The notes under the pieces are model-generated. The model was not told the origin of the DNA. It saw nothing but the letters and a program-made list of their open reading frames with translations, and made no database searches. Shown piece after piece: positions 12,371 through 22,354 of a DNA stretch of 64,000 bases; the stretch's first letter is position 1; each line of letters starts with the position of its first letter. The stretch covers positions 5,394,001 through 5,458,000 of the forward strand of contig OY294070.1 in assembly GCA_958510875.1 (NCBI GenBank). The letters are read 5' to 3'. The DNA is from Endomychus coccineus (taxonomy: Eukaryota; Arthropoda; Insecta; Coleoptera; Endomychidae). The translations under genes were made by a program, and so were the position numbers.

Positions 12371-13359
12371 TTTTTTGTAAAATCTTTCATCCCCTGCATT
12401 TACGGGAGGTCTTTCTGAAATACCGTTCATATAAGATGGGAAAGTTTATTTTATGGTTTGAAACATTATTAATAGCTATTCGTTTTATTATGTCCAACTC
12501 TATAGTGAGGTTTTCTTTTGCAATGCTCTATGAATCAATGAGTGATTGATTTTATGGCTAGGGGACTACTAGTCCAGGCAATAAGTCGGGAAAAAGGCCA
12601 TAACAAAAAAAAATATAGTAAGCTACAATTTCATAATTTTTTTTGCATCTTGTTCCTAATACCCCATAGATCATTCATGACTATCAAGACCGCGGGGGTC
12701 GACCTTTCTACCCCCCAAAACGGGGTTTCAACCCCTCAGAGGAGCATTCTTATAAAAACAATCCAAAAGTTAAGAAAATTAATGAATTAAGAGCCGAAAA
12801 TGACCCCTAGTATGTTATTGGGTCGCTGATCACGATTCCGCAGTTAGCTTTCTCGGAAAACTCCCCCCAGATGGGAAATTTGGAAAATTTATATACAATA
12901 CCTATATAATTTATAATTTTGTTACAAAAATTACCTCTAGTAGGTTTTTTGGGTCGCTGATCACGATTCCGCTGCTATTTTTCCCGAAAAAACTCTCTCC
13001 AGATGGAAAATTCGGGAAATTTGAGATTTTCCTGAGACGGCTATGAATGATAAAGTAAAAAAAACTCTCTCTAGATGGAAAATCCCAAATTTCTCGTCTG
13101 GAGGGAGTTTTCCGAGAAAACTAGCTGCGGAATCGTAATCAGCGAACCAAAAAACATACTAGGGGTCATTTTTGACTCTTAATTAATTAATTTTCTAAAC
13201 TTTTGGAGTGTTTTTATAAGAATGCTCCTCTGAGGGGTTGAAACCCCGTTTTGGGGAGGTAGAAAGGTCGACCCCCGTGGTCTTGATAGTCATGAATGAT
13301 CTATGGGGTATTCGGAACAAAATGCAAAAAAATTTTTGAAGTTCTAGCTTACAACATTT
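12371..13359. repeat. Palindromic repeat, copy B
   Basis: This is the second copy of the block at 10187-11148, about 90-95 percent alike by eye, with the same internal palindrome (arms near 12660-12880 and 13085-13320). It additionally retains CCCCCCAAAACGGGGTTTC, which is shortened in copy A. The two copies bracket the Helentron remnant in direct orientation. Confidence 0.75.
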
Positions 13360-13820
13360 TTTTTTTCTGGTTTATCGCCTGGACTATACATGATGAGTTA
13401 GGCAAAAGTGGGTTTTCTGTAGAAGTTCTATTATGCTCACATATTAGTGATATGTCTAAAAAGTTTATTCTCCCATCTTTTTGTTTCCAAAGTAAATAAC
13501 ATTTTTGGATGAACCTGGTTAATAAATACAAGAAAGGAATTTAATTGTCTGGTTGTGCTTTTGAAAAAGGCAAGTACAACATCTTATCTTATCTATACCA
13601 AAATTGTATGTGATTTTTTTCTAATGTGCTGTTCATAATTTTGTCCTCTAGAGATCGGACATAAGAATGTCTGCTTATAGTGGACTTAACGGGTTACCCA
13701 TTTATTATTAAACTAACTTAGGACAAGCGTTAGTTCTATTTCATTATGAATTAAAGGGCTAATGTGTGATCTATCTAAACAGTTCTTGCATAGACTTCTA
13801 TAAAAAAAACTTGGCTTCCT

Positions 13821-13974
13821 GATGGATTCCGCGTCACAATAGCTCGACTTGATGCCGACGTTTCGCCAACCATTACAGGTGACATCTTCAGGGCAGGCTT
13901 GAACTGAAACTGTCACCTGTAATGGTTGGCGAAACGTCGGCATCAAGTCGAGCTAGTGTGACGCGGAATCCATC
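13821..13974. repeat. Hairpin with 63-bp arms
   Basis: The arms at 13821-13883 and 13912-13974 are inverted copies (GATGGATTCCGCGTCAC ... CAACCATTACAGGTGAC), broken only by a 3-base difference. The loop is 28 bp. The GACGTTTCG plus GATGACATC style of sequence is typical of retroelement ends in arthropods, but I cannot assign a family. Confidence 0.8.
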
Positions 13975-14525
13975 CGGAAGCGAAGATTTTTCAAGATTAG
14001 CTATCCACGGAAGTCTTCTATCCAAGTTAGATTCTATAGTTGGAATATATAAAAGTGTTCAATGCTAGAAACTTATTTATTAGGATGTATATTGTATTTT
14101 TTTACCACTTCAGACAATTCAAATGAGTTTTTCCAGTAAATTTAGGTTTAAAAGTAGTAATTTTTTTGAATTTGCGATTTTATTTGCAAAGTCTCGTGTT
14201 GGCCTATTAATGTAGGATTCCAGGTTGTACAGAGGCATTATCTTTATGACTTTTAATAATTCCATAAGTATTAATGAGTTTTTATGTTTCCAAACCACCG
14301 TCAAACACAGCATCGCTATTTTCTAAGAATTGTTCCGTTTTTAGTTGAAAAAGGATCTTTGTGTGTTTCGCTTAATTCAGTTCAAATAAATACCGACATT
14401 TTATTCTCATAATTTTGTTTAGGGACGATTATTATCGAATTCAATTTCGCTAGGATTTTTTTGATTTCAGAATAAAAAGTACTTATTCAACCAATGTGAG
14501 ATTACTAAATTTAAACGAAACTTAC

Positions 14526-17500
14526 CACTTTCCTAATGTATTCATATCCTTTACTATTTGTATTTCCTCTAATATTTTCCAGCTGGTACGGTGGACTGAT
14601 AACAATCTAAAGCAAATCACGAGTTTCAAAACAAAACAAAAATAATTTGAGTGAATATAAATTCCATTTTGAAGGTGCAAAAAAATTGGTAATAGAAAAA
14701 TGAATTAAATTGCCCTTACTTCATGATTCCACACAACAATTTCTGAATTTCTCCACCGAACCTCTCGTATCGTTTTAGCAATAGCTATGAAAAGATTCTG
14801 CCCTTCAGATGACACATTTGCAGATATAGCTTGTAACATACGTTTTTTTCCATCTACTTGGTTCCTTACTCTAGTATTTAGCTGTAATAAAGTTCATATT
14901 TTATATGGAAAAAAATCATTATTATGCCTTTCAATGGCTACTTAGTAGCCGAAAGGTCCTCAGTATTTTTAGTGGACTACATTTAAGCATAATAAAATAC
15001 AGTTCAGTGCAGCTTCACAAAGGACCAAGTAATTGTGACTCATTCTATATAGCAAACATACACAAAGAATTCGAGACACAAAATTTGCAAAGTGCAATTA
15101 AAAATCAAAATGAAGTTCTTAATGATGAAGATTCAATAGAAGTTAAACTGTGCAACAAAACAAGAAAAGGAGATGCTAAATATGCTGTAATGGAGTGCAA
15201 TGGCTCAGCCTACAGAAAATTGCTAAAATTGAAAAAAATCAGCATTGGCTTCAACATGTGCCCAATTTTCGATAACATGCATATAGTGAGATGTCAAAAG
15301 TGCTGTGGATATAATCACAAATCAACAGAATGTTATAACACAAGTTTGGTTTGTTCAGTTTGTTCTGGCCCCCACACAACAAGTGAATGTACGGATCCAG
15401 TTCTAAAATGTAATAATTGTACTCAGAGTAATAATAAATTTCAAACTAATTACGATGTTAAACATAATGCTTTAGATAATAACTGTTCCATATACCAAAA
15501 ACAGTTACAAATATTAAAGGATAGAACAGATTATAATTGCTAATATTACTAAATATTTGTATAAATCTTTTCAACATTGCTCAATACTTTAATCTTTATT
15601 TTAATTCCTAAACATTATTCAAATTTATATTCTTAACTTTCTTAATAAAGTTCATCAATGTATTCTTTATATTATTGTTCACAGTTATATTCTTAATTCT
15701 TTTAATATCTTTTGTTACTGCACTTTTCATATCTTTGATTACAAATGAATAATTTTTTAAACGAATTAGATAATGAAATCTATGAAACAAAAATATATGG
15801 AAGCACTAGAGAAGCATCTAAATCAATCAAAATTAACAGCGGTTTCAATATATTTCATTCTAACATTAGGAGTATAAGAAAGAATTTTGAGGAGCTGGAA
15901 GTTGTATTGGAGGAATTTGATTATTTATTTGACATAATTGTGCTATCGGAAACCTTTTGTATCTCTGATATTAATGAATTTCAATTGGAAGGATATAATC
16001 ATCTGTATAATGAAGGCAACATCAATAAAAATGATGGTGTTTTGGTCTATATAAAAAAGAACATTCCATTTGAATCTACAATATATTCTAAAGATAACTG
16101 CAATTTTTTAAGAGTAGAAGTAAATATACATAAAATGGTAATGGGATTAACTGGTATTTATAGATCGTTCAATCACAATGTAGATGAGTTTAACTCTTCA
16201 CTAAATTATTATATTAATAATACATGTAAACTTGAGACTGAAATAATCATAGGAGATATGAACTTTGATATCATGCAAAAACATCCCATCATGCATGATG
16301 TTGATGAATATTTGAACATTATGGCAGAAAATGGTTTTGAATCGCTTATAAATGCATACACTAGAATAGATGGCAATTCAAAATCGTGTTTAGATCATAT
16401 ATTTATGAAAAGCAAACTACATGAACTTAAACTTCAACCTGCTGTCATACAACAAAAAATAACTGATCATTTTCCAACGTTGTTAAAGATAAAATTTAGT
16501 AGCTATCAAACATTAAATTCTTTAAATCAGCGCTTTATAACTCTTGTTGATTATAACAAATTGAAAAATGTAGTCAATGAAATCAATTGGAACGAAAAAA
16601 TTATTTTTTTTGATGTAAATACATCAACTGAACAATTTATAGATTTACTACAGGATTCAATACAGAAATCAACTATACAAAAAATAAATAGCTACAAACA
16701 TAGAATAAGAAAAAAATGGATAACCAAAGGCTTACTAAATTCAATAAACAAAAAAAATAAAATGTACAAAGAAGTTGTAAAGCATCCAAATGATTTAAAT
16801 CTAAAGGAACAGTATAGAGAATTCAGAAATCACCTCAATTATTTAATAAAATATGTTAAGCAAGAATATTTCAAAACTAAAATAAATAAAAATATTAATG
16901 ATCCTAAAAATATATGGAAGATAACAAATGAAGTAACAAACCGTAAAAATAAAAATAACTCAGAAATTAAAAAAATTAGAATAAAGGACACAATTTTTGA
17001 ATCAAATGCAGAAATATCCAATGAATTAAATAACTATTTTACAAATTTAGGACACAACTTAGCCAAGTCAATTAAAATAAACAATACTTATAAACCTAAA
17101 CCTGCGAATAAAGTCAATACTACGTTATTTCTACTTCCCGTATTGGAAACAGAAACATTGCAAGAAATTAATTATCTAAAAAATGAAAAATCGGCTGGTA
17201 GTGATGGTATAAAACCATACTTTTTAAAATTAATTGCGAAAAACATAGCAGCGCCGCTAACAAAACTTATAAATATGGCTCTTACAGAAGGTGAGTTTCC
17301 TAAAATTTTGAAAAGAGCCATTGTTAAGCCTCTTTATAAAGGAGGAGAAAAATGTGAAGTGACTAACTATAGGCCTATTTCTCTCATCTCGAATGTAGCC
17401 AAAATCTATGAAAAACTTATCTCTGCAAGAATTTTTAAATTTCTAGATAATAATAATGTTCTAAAAGAAAATCAGTCAGGGTTTAGGCCTGGAAAATCCG

Positions 17501-19481
17501 CACAAGATGCAATAATACGCCTTACTTCTAAATTATACAAGAATATTGATGTAACCAAGCCCACAGCAGTAATATTTCTCGACCTCGCCAAGGCTTTCGA
17601 TACCATTAGTCATGATCTACTATTAGATAAGCTCGAAAATTATGGTTTTAGAGGAATTGCACATAATTTAATAAAAAGTTACTTAACCGATCGCGAACAA
17701 AAAGTCAGTGCCAATGAATATGTAAGTACATCAACAAAGGTAACTTGTGGCGTCCCGCAAGGAACTGTACTAGGTCCTCTATTATTTATATTATATGTTA
17801 ATGACTTATTTTACCAGATTGATGGTATCGAAATAATTTCATATGCTGATGATACTGCAGTAATAATCGAGGGTATATCATGGAAAGAAGTGAAAGTTAA
17901 CGCAGAATTTTGTTTACAACAAATTGGGTCATGGCTAGCATTTAATAAATTGCATCTTAATATTGATAAAACTAAATTCTTATGTTTCACATCCTATGAG
18001 AGAGACCAACCACAATATGACTCTTTAATAATACATAACACAAACTGTAAACGGAACTCTTGTAATTGCACCAATGTGATACTTAAATCTAGAAATATTA
18101 AATATCTTGGATTGATAATAGATTGCCATCTTAGATGGGATGAACATATTGATTGCCTAACTATTAGAATCAAAAAAATGCTATACATTTTTAGAACTCT
18201 TCGTAATGTTTTAAGACGGAAATTACTTAAAAATTTATATTTCGCAATAACGCAAAGTGTATTAACGCATGGTATCATAGCATGGGGTGGTACTTATGAT
18301 AATAGTATAAAAAGAGTCAACATAATTCAAAAAACTGTCATAAAAATAATTCTGAATAAACCACGTATTTACCCAACAAAGAAATTGTTTATAGATTTTA
18401 ACGTATTTGAAATTAAATATTTGTATGCTTTAGAAGTATTGAAATATTTTTACAAATGTAAATACCTAGTTAGCCCATTAATCCATACTTACACTACTAG
18501 GGCAGTAGCAAACCATAATTGCACAATAGTAAGAGCAACAAAAACAGTATTCCAAAAGTTCTTTATATATTTTTTGCCAAAACTATACAATGTTATGCCA
18601 ATTGAATTGAAAAGATATAACAAAGGGATAAAACCATTTACTAGGAAATTAAAAAAATGGATTTCGATTGCAAAAGAAATTATTGATGAAATAATTGAAT
18701 AAATTCTTCCATTCCACTCTTTTGTTTTAAGAATATGTATGTATATGAAAGTAGGCATGTATATATTTTTCCATTTGTATATTTCAACACATCAAACGAT
18801 AATCTAATATTTAATAAATATCTATCTATTTAAGTTGAGCTACCTTGAAAGAGTCACTAACAAGCCCTATGGCTTCAGTGATAATTATACTTTATATTAA
18901 AATGTAAGCAAGCTAAGACTTTGTAATAATCATGTAATTATGAAATAAAAATCTATCTATCTATCTATCTATAAGCCCCTATGAACATATAAGTACTTAC
19001 CCTCTGTAGATTTAATGATTGTGGTAATTCGGGTGGTGTAGTAACTTCTTTTTTAACTTGGAGTTCACTGACTAAAGATAAATTAATAAAATGTACATCA
19101 TTTAATTTGGCTTCCCCACTTGAAGAAATACATTCTAAAGTTCATTAAGGATCAAAATCAACAATAGGCATGTGATAAAAATTAATCTATGCACTAAAAT
19201 TCATAATATGGCCTAAGTACAAATAAAAACTACTTGCGACTAGTTACTCAAGTGAAAAAGAGCATACTTTTTGTGAACGGGGACGAACATTGTGAAACAA
19301 TCTCTAACCCATCTTTTGAAAAACAATCGCTATCAAAGTTTGTCCAAGGTAAAAGGATACTCAAAATTAATATTTTTGTTTGTGGATCGAATGCCAAGAC
19401 TTCTCCTTCAACTTCAGTATCATAACAAGTTCTACACCAAACTACACTTCCTAAAGAAAAACAATCTGAAACGGCAGCCAT
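14526..19481 (-). CDS. LSM12: LSM12 homologue, last exon not located
   Basis: LSM12 is an Sm-like RNA-binding protein; with Ataxin-2 and Twenty-four it supports translation (for example of the clock gene period) in insects. Exons on the minus strand: 19361-19481, 19001-19134, 14720-14881 and 14526-14606, all with GT/AG junctions and in phase. Exon 1 encodes MAAVSDCFSLGSVVWCRTCY with GEVLAFD (Sm1 core). Exon 2 gives the SSSG...LNDVHFINL Sm2 part, then TPPELP. Exon 3 holds LNTRVRNQVD...AISANVSSEGQNLF and exon 4 VISPPYQLEN, the anticodon-binding-like AD domain. The four exons give 166 codons against about 195 in human LSM12. The final ~20-30 residues should lie below 14525; a frame ending at TAG near 14321-14323 (14321-14390) is a candidate but does not splice in phase by my reading. 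Intron 2 carries an antisense LINE. Confidence 0.9.
14905..15543 (+). CDS. LINE ORF1 (gag-like, zinc knuckles), probably 5'-truncated
   Basis: The 212-codon frame ends at TAA 15541-15543. From about residue 40 it looks like the C-terminal half of a LINE ORF1 nucleic-acid chaperone. An RRM-like stretch with IGFNMCPIFDNMHIVRC leads into three Cys/His clusters (CQKCCGYNHKSTEC, CSVCSGPHTTSEC, CNNC), the arrangement of CCHC knuckles in CR1/Jockey ORF1p. The first ~38 residues probably come from intron sequence read through to an upstream ATG, because the exon 3 acceptor of LSM12 lies at 14882. Usual ORF1 length in such elements is 350-500 residues, so the N-terminal half is missing. Confidence 0.7.
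   Translation: MEKNHYYAFQWLLSSRKVLSIFSGLHLSIIKYSSVQLHKGPSNCDSFYIANIHKEFETQNLQSAIKNQNEVLNDEDSIEVKLCNKTRKGDAKYAVMECNGSAYRKLLKLKKISIGFNMCPIFDNMHIVRCQKCCGYNHKSTECYNTSLVCSVCSGPHTTSECTDPVLKCNNCTQSNNKFQTNYDVKHNALDNNCSIYQKQLQILKDRTDYNC
15745..18702 (+). CDS. LINE ORF2: AP endonuclease + reverse transcriptase, intact
   Basis: A 985-codon uninterrupted frame. The N-terminal endonuclease shows FNIFHSNIRSI (Asn), VLSETF (Glu), IIGDMNFDI and ITDHFPTL (Asp-His) in the usual order within residues 30-250. The reverse transcriptase follows: SAGSDGIKPYFLK, NYRPISLISNVAKIYEKLI, SGFRPGKSAQDAI, FLDLAKAFDTISHD (around residue 612), GVPQGTVLGPLLFILYVND and YADDTAVI (around residue 700), then YLGLIID in the thumb. 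There is no RNase H domain. Target-primed reverse transcription is the known mode for this family. The lack of any stop in almost 3 kb suggests a young insertion, or one with a source still active elsewhere. Confidence 0.93.
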   Translation: MNNFLNELDNEIYETKIYGSTREASKSIKINSGFNIFHSNIRSIRKNFEELEVVLEEFDYLFDIIVLSETFCISDINEFQLEGYNHLYNEGNINKNDGVLVYIKKNIPFESTIYSKDNCNFLRVEVNIHKMVMGLTGIYRSFNHNVDEFNSSLNYYINNTCKLETEIIIGDMNFDIMQKHPIMHDVDEYLNIMAENGFESLINAYTRIDGNSKSCLDHIFMKSKLHELKLQPAVIQQKITDHFPTLLKIKFSSYQTLNSLNQRFITLVDYNKLKNVVNEINWNEKIIFFDVNTSTEQFIDLLQDSIQKSTIQKINSYKHRIRKKWITKGLLNSINKKNKMYKEVVKHPNDLNLKEQYREFRNHLNYLIKYVKQEYFKTKINKNINDPKNIWKITNEVTNRKNKNNSEIKKIRIKDTIFESNAEISNELNNYFTNLGHNLAKSIKINNTYKPKPANKVNTTLFLLPVLETETLQEINYLKNEKSAGSDGIKPYFLKLIAKNIAAPLTKLINMALTEGEFPKILKRAIVKPLYKGGEKCEVTNYRPISLISNVAKIYEKLISARIFKFLDNNNVLKENQSGFRPGKSAQDAIIRLTSKLYKNIDVTKPTAVIFLDLAKAFDTISHDLLLDKLENYGFRGIAHNLIKSYLTDREQKVSANEYVSTSTKVTCGVPQGTVLGPLLFILYVNDLFYQIDGIEIISYADDTAVIIEGISWKEVKVNAEFCLQQIGSWLAFNKLHLNIDKTKFLCFTSYERDQPQYDSLIIHNTNCKRNSCNCTNVILKSRNIKYLGLIIDCHLRWDEHIDCLTIRIKKMLYIFRTLRNVLRRKLLKNLYFAITQSVLTHGIIAWGGTYDNSIKRVNIIQKTVIKIILNKPRIYPTKKLFIDFNVFEIKYLYALEVLKYFYKCKYLVSPLIHTYTTRAVANHNCTIVRATKTVFQKFFIYFLPKLYNVMPIELKRYNKGIKPFTRKLKKWISIAKEIIDEIIE
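18945..18973. repeat. (ATCT)n tail of the LINE
   Basis: AAATAAAA is followed by about five ATCT units. The tetranucleotide run marks the 3' end of the retrotransposon; LSM12 exon 2 starts 28 bp further on. Confidence 0.8.
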
Positions 19482-20044
19482 TTCGCAACTAAAATAATGG
19501 ATTGGCAACACGTATTTTAGTATTTTTAGTGTCTTTTCATTTTTGCACCATTGCGAGCCACACTTTCGCGTGGAATAGAATGGCTATAGCAATTATTCTT
19601 TCTAACCATAAACGTGAAAAAAGTCGATTATGAACATATATCTTACTAGATATGTGATTATCAAGTTGAAATTTTTAATGTGTCATATTTCTCAACACAA
19701 ACAGGAATTGGGCATCCTTTTCTTTTGATAAAAAAACATTCAGTGAATCGACGCAGGAATATAGATTAACTACCAAATCTTTAATATTTTACTCTCGTCT
19801 CATTCTGTAGGTATACGCACCATAGAATATATAGCTTCTACCCATAGACGTAAACAAGCTCCATAAACGGTTATTTAATTTAATTCTTAATGGGAAACCC
19901 ACAATCAAGATTTAGAAACTTGTAACAAGTAGTTATAAGTTTGAATATAGAGTAAAGTTTAATACCATCACATGAAGGTAAGTAGTAGTTATATCCCGTA
20001 AACCATAGATGTACTACACTCAGTAGAGGGGCCCTCTACCATAG
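19482..20044. other. LSM12 upstream region, nothing else recognised
   Basis: This stretch lies between the LSM12 start codon (19479-19481) and the P-like element. It should hold the LSM12 5' UTR and promoter. No open frame or repeat signature is evident. Confidence 0.4.
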
Positions 20045-20243
20045 GTTTACACCACGGTCGTATATACAGATCTGGAATCTCGAGGCTGTTTCCTAAGTGA
20101 GAAGTGAGCCCGCTAAGCGTAATCTGTTGCATAGTACCAAAAGAGTGGCGCATGAGTCGAGAGATGTTCTTTGGCACGTATACGACCGTGTTCTCTGTCA
20201 TTGTTGACTTAAACACAAAGAATACCGGTGTTTTTAGAGAAAA

Positions 20244-20358
20244 TTGACGAAACCGTGCATTGTGCCGAAATGCAAAACGGGGTACATAAGTGTGAAGCAA
20301 AAAAATTCTGTTTTTAAAGTGCCGAAAGAAGCGGAAATGCGAAGAAAGTGACTGCTTG
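20244..20358 (+). pseudogene. THAP domain start of a P-like transposase, 5' piece
   Basis: The frame from TTG at 20244 (probably a mutated ATG) reads PCIVPKCKTGY followed by NSVFKVPKEAEMRRK. This is the C-x2-4-C start and the 'FKVP..' strand of a C2CH THAP DNA-binding domain. The next codon is TGA (20349-20351), where THAP domains carry their invariant Trp, then the sequence continues CTG CTT up to the Polinton insertion point. After the Polinton, 35253 onward reads LLAIPERNRFNEVF in the same frame if the target duplication is counted once, then stops. The domain is therefore broken by a nonsense change as well as by the insertion. Confidence 0.75.
20353..20358. repeat. 6-bp target-site duplication of the Polinton (left)
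   Basis: TGCTTG immediately precedes the terminal AGTAGATGAACTCC and is repeated directly after the right terminus at 35253-35258. Six-base duplications are diagnostic for Polinton/Maverick integration. Confidence 0.92.
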
Positions 20359-20574
20359 AGTAGATGAACTCCGCTAGCACGGCACCAGGATATCCGGTCT
20401 CCACTTCCGGTCTAGCTGTCGATGTGCATCCGGTGCATGAGCTCGTCCTTATCAGTTTTGAAAGGATGTAGGTGATAAGGATTTTATTTTATTTGTAAAG
20501 AGTATACAGGGTGTGTTCAAAAAGTGTGTCACATGTACAGAGTCACGTGACTAACACATGGCAGCATGGCGGCC

Positions 20575-21130
20575 CTAAGGTACAACTGTCATGGCGACCA
20601 TAAGGTCCAGCTGTCATGGCGAGCATAAGAACCAGCTGTCATGGCGACCATAAGGACCAGCTGTCATGGCGACCATAAGGACCAGCTGTCATGGCGGCCA
20701 TAAGAACCAGCTGTCATGGCGACCATAAGAACCAGCTGTCATGGCGACCATAAGAACCAGCTGTCATGGCGACCATAAGGACCAGCTGTCATGGCGACCA
20801 TAAGGACCAGCTGTCATGGCGACCATAAGGACCAGCTGTCATGGCGATCATAAGGACCAGCTGTCATGGCGATCATAAGAACCAGCTGTCATGGCGACCA
20901 TAAGGACCAGCTGTCATGGCGACCATAAGGACCAGCTGTCATGGCGGCCATAAGAACCAGCTGTCATGGCGACCATAAGAACCAACTGTCATGGCGACCA
21001 TAAGAACCAGCTGTCATGGCGGCCATAAGGACCAGCTGTCATGGCGACCATAAGGACCAGCTGTCATGGCGACCATAAGGTCCAGCTGTCATGGCGACCA
21101 TAAGGTACAGCTGTCATGGCGAACCCAAGG
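20575..21130. repeat. 25-bp tandem array, outer left arm
   Basis: About 22 copies of ACCAGCTGTCATGGCGACCATAAGG-type units (25 bp), varying mainly at two or three positions (GAC/GGC/GAT/GAG; AGG/AGA). Each unit carries the palindromic E-box CAGCTG. Confidence 0.92.
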
Positions 21131-21875
21131 TACAGACTGCTTCGTGGAGGGGGCTCCGCCACCTCTAGGAAGCAATCTGTACCTTTGGTCCAAAGGTACA
21201 GGCTGCTTCATGGAGATGTCACCACCACGTGACAGCTGTCATCGAAGGTACAGAATGCTTCGTGGAGATGTCGCCACCACGTGACAGCTGTCATGGCGAC
21301 CCTTGGGTACAGGCTGCTTCATGGAGATGTCGCCACCATATGACAGCTGTCATGGTGAACCAAAGGTACAGGTTGCTTCGTGTAGGTGTCACCAACACGT
21401 GACAGCTGTCATGGTGAGCTAAAGGTACAGAACGCTTCGTGGAGATGTCGCCACCACGTGACAGCTGTCATGGCGACCCTTGGGTACAGGCTGCTTCATG
21501 GAGATGTCGCCACCATATGACAGCTGTCATGGTGAACCAAAGGTACAGGTTGCTTCGTGTAGGTGTCACCAACACGTGACAGCTGTCATGGTGAGCTAAA
21601 GGTACAGAATGCTTCGTGGAGATGTCACCACCACGTGACAGCTGTCATGGCGACCCTTGGGTACAGGCTGCTTCATGGAGATGTCGCCACCATATGACAG
21701 CTGTCATGGTGAACCAAAGGTACAGGTTGCTTCGTGTAGGTGTCACCAACACGTGACAGCTGTCATGGTGAGCTAAAGGTACAGGCTGCTTCGTGTAGGT
21801 GTCACGTGACAGATGTCATGGCGGACCGAAGGTACAGGCTGCTTCGTGTAGGTGTCACCACCACGCGACAAAGAC
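21130..21875. repeat. ~60/120-bp tandem repeats, outer left arm
   Basis: Units alternate GGTACAG-CTGCTTC(A/G)TG, GAGATGTC or TAGGTGTC, and ACGTGACAGCTGTCATGG. Two such half-units make a ~120-bp higher-order repeat occurring three times here. CACGTG and CAGCTG palindromes recur in every unit. A 72-codon frame crossing the first units recurs identically in all three arms but only reads repeat sequence. Confidence 0.85.
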
Positions 21876-22023
21876 TGCTTTGTCATTGTTTCAATCCGGC
21901 GACCATAGTTTACGAACGATGGTGACGTCACTGCTTCGAACCGATGACAGTAACTGATTCAATCCGGCGACCATAGTTCACGAACGATGATGACGTCACT
22001 GCTTCAAGCCAATGACAGTAACT

Positions 22024-22090
22024 GATTCAACCCGGCGACCATAGTTTACGAACGATGATGACGTCATCATCGTTCACGAACTATGATGGT
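22024..22090. promoter_or_regulatory. CRE-centred palindrome, outer left arm inner edge
   Basis: A near-perfect ~50-bp palindrome (CCATAGTTTACGAACGATGA / TCATCGTTCACGAACTATGATGG) is centred on TGACGTCA, the consensus CREB/ATF site. Two further direct copies with TGACGTCA occur upstream near 21923 and 21984. This is the inner boundary of each terminal arm. Confidence 0.7.
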
Positions 22091-22354
22091 CAGATGAGGA
22101 ATGAAATGCGAGTAATAATAATGATACTCTATGAGTAGATGTACTCCGCTAGCACGGCACCAGGATATCCGGTCTCCACTTCCGGTCTAGCTGTCGATGT
22201 GCATCCGGTGCATGAGCTCGTCCTTATCAGTTTTGAAAGGATGTAGGTGATAAGGATTTTATTTTATTTGTAAAGAGTATACAGGGTGTGTTCAAAAAGT
22301 GTGTCACATGTACAGAGTCACGTGACTAACACATGGCAGCATGGCGGCCCTAAG

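Larger units (their letters stand above)
15020..18973 (+). mobile_element. Near-complete non-LTR retrotransposon (CR1/Jockey group) in LSM12 intron 2
   Basis: A two-ORF LINE lies antisense to LSM12. ORF1 has a zinc-knuckle block and ORF2 has AP endonuclease plus reverse transcriptase. The 3' end is a (ATCT)n tail at about 18951-18973, the kind of short-repeat tail used by CR1/I-type elements instead of poly(A). The 5' end is not clear: similarity to a gag-like protein starts only around 15020, so the copy is probably 5'-truncated. I could not read a target duplication. Confidence 0.8.
20359..22133. repeat. Left terminal repeat, outer copy
   Basis: This 1775-bp arm is the first of two tandem copies of the terminal repeat. 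It contains about 150 bp of unique terminal sequence, then ~22 units of a 25-bp repeat (20575-21130), then ~60/120-bp repeats (21130-21870), and ends with a palindrome on TGACGTCA and CTCTATG. Its first 20 bases equal the right terminus (GATGAACTCC), whereas the inner copy has GATGTACTCC. Its array order differs from the right arm. Confidence 0.9.

Noticed and set aside
14321..14390. LSM12 last exon ending in TAG (reads ETHKDPFSTKNGTILRK)
   Set aside because: It looks plausible as a tail, but the only AG acceptor puts it in the wrong phase relative to the 14526-14606 exon; kept as a candidate only.
20575..21130. CRISPR-like regularity of the 25-bp array
   Set aside because: Units are contiguous without spacers, the genome is eukaryotic, and no cas genes are present.
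21066..21284. Identical 72-codon frame in all three Polinton arms (also 22916-23134 and 34252-34470)
   Set aside because: It only reads the 25-bp and 60-bp repeats; identity follows from the arms being copies of one another, and the composition is repeat-driven.
22134..22150. Inner left terminus as the true Polinton end
   Set aside because: No 6-bp duplication lies next to it, whereas the outer end at 20359 has TGCTTG matching the right flank.
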